33,363 nt of DNA from UMGS902 sp045580835 (GTDB lineage Bacteria > Bacillota > Clostridia > Oscillospirales > CAG-272): contig JAZNOM010000125.1 in the NCBI GenBank assembly GCA_045580835.1, positions 1-33,363 of the forward strand, in the 5' to 3' direction. The translations under genes were made by a program, and so were the position numbers. Positions 7,192-13,220 of the stretch are shown here, piece by piece. The notes under the pieces were generated by a model. The model worked only from the letters and a program-made list of their open reading frames with translations, was not told the origin of the DNA and did not search any database. How positions within the stretch are numbered: position 1 is the first letter of the stretch; the number at the start of each line of letters is the position of its first letter.

Positions 7192-7220
7192 ATTATAAAT
7201 AATTTTTCATCTGATGTCAA
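7192..7220 (-). promoter_or_regulatory. Consensus sigma-A promoter of the PqqD-like/peptidase pair
   Basis: On the minus strand, TTGACA (7220-7215) and TATAAT (7197-7192) are separated by exactly 17 nt. Initiation near 7185 gives a leader of about 35 nt. This is a perfect vegetative consensus, so the pair should be strongly expressed unless repressed. Confidence 0.88.
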
Positions 7221-7267
7221 CTATATTTTTATAAAAATAGTCAAATGATTAATTCTTGTATTTTCTA

Positions 7268-7296
7268 TTTACACCGATGTAATATTATGTTAGTAT
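7268..7296 (+). promoter_or_regulatory. Promoter of the VanY-like gene
   Basis: TTTACA (7268-7273), 17-nt spacer, TAGTAT (7291-7296) preceded by TGT, an extended -10. It diverges from the minus-strand promoter at 7192-7220. The leader would be about 25 nt. Confidence 0.65.
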
Positions 7297-7326
7297 TAAA
7301 ATAGAATTCTTTATGGGAGAAGTTTG

Positions 7327-8286
7327 ATGAATTATCATAGTGAACCGGACGCACATTTGCTTGCAAAAAAGCGTCAGTATATAAAGCGCACCAAAAGGTT
7401 AAAAGCATTTGTTATTGCCTTTGTTTGCGTTACGATAGTTGCAATATGGGCATTAATCGGCTGGGCGGCGTATAAGCTTTCGCAGGACCACACGCCGGCC
7501 GAAACCACTGCCGCATCGGTTACAACGGCAGAAACTGTTGCCGTCACCGAAGAAGTTGTACCTGCGGTGCAAGGCTCGTTTTATGAGGGAGCGGAGCTTC
7601 AGCCGCTTGAAATTGCGAAAAATCAGATTTACAGCGGCAGTCTTATCATAGTTACCGAGGATGCTGACCGCGCATACCGTGCGACGGATGCGGACATTGT
7701 TACATTGCTTGGCGCAAAGTCGCGTAAATATAAAATCGTTGACAATTCAATTAAGCTTGAGCGCGCCGCGTTTGAAGCCGCCGAGGAGATGTTTGGTGCG
7801 TTTTATGATGAAACGGGAAGCGGAAACTACCATATTCGCATGGCGCACTTTGATGCTCCAAGTGAAAAATGTGTCAGCGAACACCTTACTGGTTATGCGT
7901 TTGACGTAAATATCTATGACGGTACTCCAACTGCACTTGCGGATGCAGGTGAGCCGTATAACTGGATTTACGAAAACTGTGCAAAGTACGGCTACGTTTT
8001 GCGTTACCCCGGCACGGACAGCGACCATTTCAGATACGTGGGACACGGACATTCTGCATACATTGACGAAAACGGGTTGACGCTTGATGAATATGTAGGT
8101 CTTTTGCAAAGACATATGTATGCCGAAAAGCACCTTGCTTTCTCGTATAACGGCGTTGATTACGAGTGCTTTTACGTTCTCTTTGAGGACGGTAGCGAGA
8201 GCGTTACGGTTGAAATTCCAGACGGAGTAAACTACATCCTTTCCGGCGATAACGTAAGCGGTGTAATAGTGACTCTTTATAAATAA
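7327..8286 (+). CDS. VanY-like D-Ala-D-Ala carboxypeptidase (M15B), membrane-anchored, altered active site
   Basis: Predicted extracytoplasmic peptidoglycan carboxypeptidase of 319 residues. A basic N-terminus is followed by one membrane helix (about 27-50), a Thr/Ala/Glu-rich linker (about 54-80) and the M15B domain. Zinc-ligand motif 1 is SEHLTGYAFD (H186, D193). The last motif is DHFRYVG with H234. In most M15B enzymes this reads ExWH, with the catalytic Glu three residues before the His; here that position is Asp231, and the loop that normally carries the Glu-Pro-Trp is shortened. A small beta-rich C-terminal extension (about 270-319) follows. ATG 7327 is chosen over the adjacent TTG 7324 because GGGAGA is 6 nt upstream. 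It is probably monocistronic, with a terminator after it. Confidence 0.82.
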   Translation: MNYHSEPDAHLLAKKRQYIKRTKRLKAFVIAFVCVTIVAIWALIGWAAYKLSQDHTPAETTAASVTTAETVAVTEEVVPAVQGSFYEGAELQPLEIAKNQIYSGSLIIVTEDADRAYRATDADIVTLLGAKSRKYKIVDNSIKLERAAFEAAEEMFGAFYDETGSGNYHIRMAHFDAPSEKCVSEHLTGYAFDVNIYDGTPTALADAGEPYNWIYENCAKYGYVLRYPGTDSDHFRYVGHGHSAYIDENGLTLDEYVGLLQRHMYAEKHLAFSYNGVDYECFYVLFEDGSESVTVEIPDGVNYILSGDNVSGVIVTLYK

Positions 8287-8351
8287 GGAAACTTTCTGTT
8301 TTGGGGCAAAATAGGGCGTTTTTGTCCGAAAAAACGAGTTTGCAAACTTTT

Positions 8352-8385
8352 AAAACGGCTGAAATCTCTGATTTTCGCCGTTTTT
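8352..8385 (+). terminator. Terminator of the VanY-like gene
   Basis: AAAACGGC-T-GAAATC (8352-8366) pairs with GATTTTC-GCCGTTTT (8370-8384), with one T/C mismatch and one G-T pair, followed by a T-rich tail. Confidence 0.7.
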
Positions 8386-8411
8386 CTTCGTTTTTCTCGT
8401 TTTTTCTCACC

Positions 8412-8440
8412 TTGACAGCAGTCATCGAAAGGGATATACT
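8412..8440 (+). promoter_or_regulatory. Strong sigma-A promoter of the tandem CorC genes
   Basis: TTGACA (8412-8417), 17-nt spacer, TATACT (8435-8440). Initiation near 8447 gives a leader of about 30 nt to the ATG at 8477. Confidence 0.88.
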
Positions 8441-8476
8441 AATTATATATTTATCTAAAAGGAGTTGGTATTTCTA

Positions 8477-9769
8477 ATGGACGCGGGAGCCGGGAGTATA
8501 AAAGTACTTTTCTGCATACTGCTTGTTGCTTTCAGTGCGTATTTTTCAAGCGCGGAGAGTGCATACGCCGGAGCAAACAAAATCAGACTTAAAAACTTTG
8601 CCGAGGACGGTAATAAGAAAGCAAAAAAGGCTTTGAACATTGTCAATCGGTTTGACAAAGCGCTTGTTACTATTCTTGTCGGTAACAATATCGTTAATAC
8701 GGCTTGTTCTTCTATCGCAACCCTTGCTGTAATTGACTTTTTGGGAGAATCAAATCCGCTTGTTACGACGCTTGTAACAACTGTGGTTGTGCTTATTTTC
8801 GGCGAAGTATTGCCAAAAAGTTATGCAAACGCAAACAGTGAGAGCACCGCACTTGCTTACTCGGGCTCGCTTGGCGCACTGATGAAAATTCTGTCGCCGA
8901 TTTCGTTTGTGTTCAGCAAGTTCAGCGACCTCATTTCAAAGCTGCTTGGCGGCGGTGAGGATACTCGCATGACAGAAGAAGAGCTTGAAACTATTATAGA
9001 CAACGTGGAAGAGAGCGGTTCGCTTGACGAAGAGCAGACCGACCTTTTGCAGGGCGCGGTGGAGTTTACCAAGACACCCGTTGAGGATGTTATGACCATG
9101 CGCGAGGATATTTTCGGTATCGAGATACACGAAGACCCTGCAAAGATTCTGGAAACTGTAAAAACCACCTCTTTTTCTCGTTTGCTTGTTTACGACGGTG
9201 ACGTTGACCATGTTGTCGGCGTGCTTTCCGTTCGTGAATATTTGCGTACATATCTGCGCCGTGGACACGTAAACATCCGCCGTGTGCTTTTTACGCCTAA
9301 ATTTGCTGCACCCGACGCCGCTATTGATGACCTTTTTAAGGAAATGAGCGCGGGTAAGCAACAGTTCTTGGTCGTTCGCGAAGGCGATACCACTGTTGGC
9401 ATTGCCACGATTGAGGACTTCCTTGAAGAAATCGTTGGCGAGATCTGGGACGAATACGACGAGTATGATGAGGACTTTATCAAGCTCGGCGGCAACTATT
9501 TCAGCATTTCTCCCAAAATGAAGGTGCGCGATGCGCTTGAGCGTATCGGCTACGAGGGAAATATTCCTGCCGATATTCAGAAAAAGACGCTTGAGGCTTG
9601 GCTTCGCGGAACACTTGCAGAAAGGGAAACCGAACTTGAAGAGGACGAAGGCTTCACCTTTGACAATCTTGCAATTATGGCAGGCGAAATGGAGGACGGA
9701 ACTACACTTTCCGCCGTTAAGATTCGCCTTTGCGATAACGAAGAAGAAGCAAAGGAGGAGATTGAATAA
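8477..9769 (+). CDS. CNNM/CorC (HlyC) family membrane protein, copy 1
   Basis: Predicted cytoplasmic-membrane protein of the CNNM/CorC family, linked in other bacteria to Mg2+ efflux or homeostasis. It is 430 residues. The DUF21 transmembrane domain (about 1-180) contains FSAYFSSAESA near the start, the GNNIVNTA motif near 73 and GEVLPK near 111. A CBS-domain pair follows (about 195-320), with TMREDI at its start and TIEDFLEEIVGEIWDE at its end. A C-terminal CorC_HlyC domain (about 335-420) completes it. ATG 8477 is preferred; AAAGGAG (8457-8463) is somewhat far (13 nt), but the alternative TTG 8465 lies 1 nt after it. The stop overlaps the ATG of the next paralogue (TAATG), so the pair is translationally coupled. 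Confidence 0.9.
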   Translation: MDAGAGSIKVLFCILLVAFSAYFSSAESAYAGANKIRLKNFAEDGNKKAKKALNIVNRFDKALVTILVGNNIVNTACSSIATLAVIDFLGESNPLVTTLVTTVVVLIFGEVLPKSYANANSESTALAYSGSLGALMKILSPISFVFSKFSDLISKLLGGGEDTRMTEEELETIIDNVEESGSLDEEQTDLLQGAVEFTKTPVEDVMTMREDIFGIEIHEDPAKILETVKTTSFSRLLVYDGDVDHVVGVLSVREYLRTYLRRGHVNIRRVLFTPKFAAPDAAIDDLFKEMSAGKQQFLVVREGDTTVGIATIEDFLEEIVGEIWDEYDEYDEDFIKLGGNYFSISPKMKVRDALERIGYEGNIPADIQKKTLEAWLRGTLAERETELEEDEGFTFDNLAIMAGEMEDGTTLSAVKIRLCDNEEEAKEEIE

Positions 9770-11025
9770 TGGAATATGTACTTATTGTAATTCTCATCCT
9801 CTTTTCAGCATTTTTCTCCGGCACCGAAATTGCCTATACTGCGGTTAATCGTATTCGACTCAAGCAGCTTGCCGAGGACGGCAACCGCATGGCAATTCTT
9901 GCTACGAAGATTTGTGATAAGTTTGAAAAGACGCTTATTACATTGCTTATAGGCAATAATATCGTTAACATCGCGATATCTTCTATAGCTACTACGATTG
10001 CTTTTAATCTTGCAGGAGGCAACGCTTCACTTGTCGCTGTTTCCACTGCGATTATTACTATACTTATCATTATTTTCGGCGAGATTATTCCCAAGGTGAT
10101 AAGTAAACAGAATTCCGAAAAGTTCTCGCTCTTTGTGGCATATCCTATTATGGTATTCATTATTCTGTTTACACCCGTATCTTTCGTCGTTTCTAAAATT
10201 ACACAGCTTTTCTCGCGTATTTGGGGTAAGTCTGACGATACCGTAACGGAGAGCGAGCTTGTTACTATTATCGAAACTGCGGAAGAAGACGGCGGCATTG
10301 ACGAGGACAAGAGCGACCTTTTGCAGAGTGCTATCGAGTTTTCGGATATCACTCTTGCAGAGATAATCACTCACCGCAAGGATGTCGTTGCGCTTGATTC
10401 CGACGACAGTATTGCCGACAATCTCAAGGTTATAAACTCTTCGAGATACAGCCGACTCCCTGTTTATAAAGACAATATTGATAATGTCATCGGTATGCTC
10501 AATATCAATCACTACTATAAGCAGTACGCGATAAATCACGATACAACCGTTGTGGACGTAATGCGTGAGCCGCTCCTTATGCCGGGCACTGTTAAACTGC
10601 CAAGTGCGCTTGAAACTATGCGCGAGGAGAAGGTGCAGATTGTTGTTGTACTTGACGAGTACGGCGGCACTCTCGGTATCGTAACAATGGAAGACATACT
10701 CGAGCAGATAGTCGGTGACATCTGGGATGAAAGCGATGAAATCATCGTGAATATTACCGAAAACGATGACGGTACATATAAGGTGCTCGGCGACATGAAC
10801 GTTTACGATATGTTTGACGAGCTTGATGTCGATGACCGCGACTTTGAGTCGGACTGCAACACTGTGGGCGGCTGGTGCGCCGAAGTGCTTGAGCAGACTC
10901 CCGAAGTCGGCATGGCGTTTGACTATAAGAATTTGCATGTCGAAGTAACCGTGGTGGATGACGTCCGCGTTGAAGAAGTGCAAGTAACCGTTAATGAAAT
11001 TTCTGAAGAAGATGAAGAAGAATAA
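9769..11025 (+). CDS. CNNM/CorC (HlyC) family membrane protein, copy 2
   Basis: 418 residues with the same domain order as its upstream neighbour. DUF21 membrane segments (about 1-170) contain FSAFFSGTEIAYTAVNRIRL, GNNIVNIA and FGEIIPK. The CBS pair (about 190-320) ends in DEYGGTLGIVTMEDILEQI, and a CorC_HlyC domain (about 335-418) is acidic at its end. The DEYGGTxGIVTxEDILEQIVG block is closer to the family consensus than in copy 1, where the matching region reads REGDTTVGIATIEDF. The pair probably arose by tandem duplication and may form a heteromer; that is inference. It ends in a strong bidirectional terminator. Confidence 0.92.
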   Translation: MEYVLIVILILFSAFFSGTEIAYTAVNRIRLKQLAEDGNRMAILATKICDKFEKTLITLLIGNNIVNIAISSIATTIAFNLAGGNASLVAVSTAIITILIIIFGEIIPKVISKQNSEKFSLFVAYPIMVFIILFTPVSFVVSKITQLFSRIWGKSDDTVTESELVTIIETAEEDGGIDEDKSDLLQSAIEFSDITLAEIITHRKDVVALDSDDSIADNLKVINSSRYSRLPVYKDNIDNVIGMLNINHYYKQYAINHDTTVVDVMREPLLMPGTVKLPSALETMREEKVQIVVVLDEYGGTLGIVTMEDILEQIVGDIWDESDEIIVNITENDDGTYKVLGDMNVYDMFDELDVDDRDFESDCNTVGGWCAEVLEQTPEVGMAFDYKNLHVEVTVVDDVRVEEVQVTVNEISEEDEEE

Positions 11026-11059
11026 TAAAGGGCTGTGCATAGCACAGCCCTTTATTATT
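11021..11059. terminator. Bidirectional terminator, 18-bp perfect stem
   Basis: 11021-11038 pairs perfectly with 11042-11059 around an ATA loop. It carries GGGCTGTGC/GCACAGCCC at the tip and A/T-rich runs at the base on both strands. It lies between the convergent CorC and SpoIIQ-like genes; both stop codons (11023-11025 and 11055-11057) fall in the stem. Confidence 0.95.
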
Positions 11060-11807
11060 CTTCATAGAAAAACGTTTCTGTTTCTGTTGAAATATAATCG
11101 GCGGGATTTACTCGCTCACCTGCGATGCACATTTCAAAGTGCAGGTGCGGTTCTTCGGCAATTTCGATAAGTGCGCTTTCACCAACCGCGCCGATAACCT
11201 CACCGCGCTTTACAACATCGCCTACTGCAACCGTGATTTCATCGGCAAGATTCTGGTATACGGTTTCGGCATCCGCATCGTGGGAGATAACAACGGTGTA
11301 GCCCATCATAGGGTGCTCGTAAACCTCTTTTACAACGCCGTCAGCGGCAGCACAAACCGCACTGCCCGTGCCGCAGGAGATGTCGATGCCGTTGTGTGTG
11401 CGGTAGTCCTCCATTGTGTTCGAGTAAACAAGTGTGTCAATCGAGAATTTTTTTGATACTGCGCCTAAAGTGGGCATAATAAATTCGGGGAGTGTAGGCT
11501 CCGTTGGCTCAACCACTGTGGGTTTTGCCTCGGTGGTAAGTGCAGGAGGAGTTACAGAGTGAGGCTTGTTTTCTGTAGTAACAGTGGGTGCCTTCGTTGT
11601 AACGGCGGTCGTTACCACGGGCGCCTTTGTGGTAACGGTGGGTGCGGAGGTTGTATTTTCTGTGGTAGCATCGGTTGTCACTGCGGGAGTTTTACCTCGG
11701 TTTGCCGCAGTTACAAGTCCTACCGTGAGAGCCATTATAAGCAAAACCATAATGATAGTAATGTATAAAATTTGTGCGGTTTTTTGCTCGTTGTTTTTCT
11801 GTTCCAT
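11055..11807 (-). CDS. spoIIQ: SpoIIQ-like M23 (LytM) protein, forespore candidate
   Basis: 250 residues. It has one membrane helix (about 11-34), a long Thr/Ala/Pro-rich linker with TTxAP-type repeats (about 40-108) and a LytM domain (about 112-240). Zinc ligands look intact: H138 and D142 (HNGID) and H223 in HLHF (221-224). The second conserved His of active M23 enzymes appears replaced, because the YxH(L) motif reads YQNL (N186). Single-pass LytM proteins with a weakened active site fit SpoIIQ, the forespore half of the engulfment channel with SpoIIIAH. The promoter supports this: a full sigma-F consensus lies upstream (11844-11873). ATG 11807 is chosen because AAAGGA is about 9 nt upstream; the longer frame reaching 11855 would begin within the promoter. 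A vegetative M23 peptidase is the alternative. Confidence 0.78.
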   Translation of the reverse strand: MEQKNNEQKTAQILYITIIMVLLIMALTVGLVTAANRGKTPAVTTDATTENTTSAPTVTTKAPVVTTAVTTKAPTVTTENKPHSVTPPALTTEAKPTVVEPTEPTLPEFIMPTLGAVSKKFSIDTLVYSNTMEDYRTHNGIDISCGTGSAVCAAADGVVKEVYEHPMMGYTVVISHDADAETVYQNLADEITVAVGDVVKRGEVIGAVGESALIEIAEEPHLHFEMCIAGERVNPADYISTETETFFYEE

Positions 11808-11843
11808 GGTAAGAAATCCTTTCAATTGAAGTTTGTACGACAG

Positions 11844-11873
11844 TAGTTTTACCATGGAAAATGTTTTTTATAC
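11844..11873 (-). promoter_or_regulatory. Sigma-F-type promoter of the SpoIIQ-like gene
   Basis: On the minus strand, GTATA (matching GYATA) is followed after 15 nt by GGTAAAACTA, which fits the sigma-F -10 consensus GGNNANAHTR at every position. Initiation near 11837 gives a leader of about 30 nt. The consensus is the one known from Bacillus subtilis. Confidence 0.75.
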
Positions 11874-11876
11874 AAG

Positions 11877-12016
11877 GAAACGAGGGAGTTCTTTCTTAAA
11901 AAAGAAAGAACCAAAGAAAAACTGTAAAAAAATAAATCAGCAACCGCGGCTACTGATTATCTTTTTTTATAAAAAGGTTTGGAGAGCGCGAGAACCTTTC
12001 CTTAAAAGGTTCTCGC
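11877..12016 (+). repeat. Interspersed three-hairpin repeat, copy A
   Basis: Begins GAAACGAGG. Hairpin 1 is GTTCTTTCTT/AAGAAAGAAC (11888-11911). A short central CCGCGG block follows (about 11944-11949). The conserved AAAAAGGTTTGGAGAG comes next, then hairpin 3, GCGAGAACCTTT/AAAGGTTCTCGC (11988-12016, 12 bp, CCTTA loop). No T-run follows, so it is not a classic terminator. Written on the plus strand it is antisense to its neighbours, lying between the minus-strand SpoIIQ-like gene and the 3' end of ddl. Confidence 0.88.
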
Positions 12017-12024
12017 TAATATTC

Positions 12025-13206
12025 TTACACTTTACTTCCTTTCGCGCCGCCGAGGGAAATACCCGAAAGTACGTTGCTCTTGAATGAGAATGTGAGCGAA
12101 GCTCTTGCGCGCTGGCGCTTGAGCGCGAGATTTATCATGCGGTCGAGGAGTTCTTGATACTTCACGCCGAGCGGCTCCCAGAGATAGAAGGAAAGCGAGC
12201 CGGGGATTGTGTTGATTTCGTTTAAGTAAACCTTGTTTTCGTCGCCGTCAATCATAAAGTCGATACGCGAAACGCCCGAGCATCCGAGTGCCTTGAATGC
12301 TTTTACCGCCATCGTGCGTATCTCATCACGCATTTCATCGGAGATGGGCGCAGGAATCTTTCGCTTAACGCTTGCCATGCCCTTTGCACCGCCGCTCTTT
12401 GCACCCGAGATGTATTTGTCCTCAAAGGAGAGAATCTCGTCACCGCTTACGGGCTCTTCACACTCAGAAGCCTCAGCCGCAAAACGGTCGCCGAGTACCG
12501 AGCAGTTGATTTCGCGCAGATTTGTGATAGCGCGCTCAACCAAAACCACTTCTGCAAAAGAAAACGCAGTGTCAAGCGATTTTGTAAGTGCTTCGCGGTC
12601 AGCCGCAACCGAAATGCCGATTGAGGAGCCGAGGTTTACAGGCTTAACGATTACGGGATATTTGAATGTACCCTCAATTTTTTCAATAAGCGTGTCGAGC
12701 TGCTCGTAGTCTGTGGTGGTGTAAATCTTGGAGTCAAGCACGGGGATGCCGTATTCCTTGAAAATCGCCTTCATTGCGAATTTGTCCATGCCAAGCGCGC
12801 TTGATGCAACGTCGCAGCCGACATAGGGCAGTCCAAGCATTTCTATGTAGCCTGCAAGAACGCCATCCTCGGTGTTTGTACCGTGAACAATGGGAAATGC
12901 AACTTCAATCATGCCGATGCGCTTTTTGCCAAAGGAGGAGAGGGGAAGCTTATATATTGCCGCAACATCGTTTTCTTTTACAAGTGTAACCTCTGTGCAA
13001 TTTTTGAGAAGTGCGGGGATATCACGGTAATTCTTGATTTCAAAAAGAGCATTGCCTGTGTAAAAACGGCTGTCCTTTGAAATGTAAAGGGGAATAACGT
13101 CGTACTTTTCGCGGTCAAGCGAGAGCATCGCCTGCACCGCGGAGATGATTGAGATTTCGTGCTCGGTGGAGTTGCCGCCGAACATAACTCCAAGCTGAAT
13201 TTTCAT
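12025..13206 (-). CDS. ddl: D-alanine--D-alanine ligase
   Basis: ATP-grasp enzyme joining two D-alanines for the peptidoglycan precursor. It has the N-terminal GGNSTEHEISIISA motif (residues 10-23), the central PVIVKPVNLGSSIGIS loop (about 186-201) and the C-terminal metal/ATP site KVYLNEINTIPGS (about 334-346). At 393 residues it is slightly longer than the usual 350-375; the extra length is a basic tail after about residue 370. Start ATG 13206 has AAGGAG about 9 nt upstream. It follows murF by 14 nt, so the two consecutive steps (D-Ala-D-Ala synthesis and its attachment) are made together. The YLWEPLG segment belongs to the ligase C-terminal region; I cannot separate D-Ala-D-Ala from D-Ala-D-Lac specificity by eye. 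Confidence 0.93.
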   Translation of the reverse strand: MKIQLGVMFGGNSTEHEISIISAVQAMLSLDREKYDVIPLYISKDSRFYTGNALFEIKNYRDIPALLKNCTEVTLVKENDVAAIYKLPLSSFGKKRIGMIEVAFPIVHGTNTEDGVLAGYIEMLGLPYVGCDVASSALGMDKFAMKAIFKEYGIPVLDSKIYTTTDYEQLDTLIEKIEGTFKYPVIVKPVNLGSSIGISVAADREALTKSLDTAFSFAEVVLVERAITNLREINCSVLGDRFAAEASECEEPVSGDEILSFEDKYISGAKSGGAKGMASVKRKIPAPISDEMRDEIRTMAVKAFKALGCSGVSRIDFMIDGDENKVYLNEINTIPGSLSFYLWEPLGVKYQELLDRMINLALKRQRARASLTFSFKSNVLSGISLGGAKGSKV

Positions 13207-13220
13207 AAGTTTTCTCCTTA

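Noticed and set aside
7152..7220. 23-residue N-terminal extension of the PqqD-like protein
   Set aside because: It would translate through the -10 and -35 of the gene's own consensus promoter; ATG 7151 has a good ribosome-binding site.
10027..11040. 337-codon minus-strand open frame antisense to the second CorC gene
   Set aside because: The plus-strand frame has clear CBS/CorC motifs. The antisense frame is histidine- and asparagine-rich shadow coding without a ribosome-binding site or recognisable domain.
11973..12016. Antiterminator/attenuator switch in the interspersed repeats (AAAGGTT pairing with AACCTTT instead of the 3' hairpin)
   Set aside because: Copy C changes AACC to ACCC with a matching change only in the 3' arm (GGGT), so the alternative pairing is weakened while the hairpin is kept. 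There is also no T-run after the hairpin.
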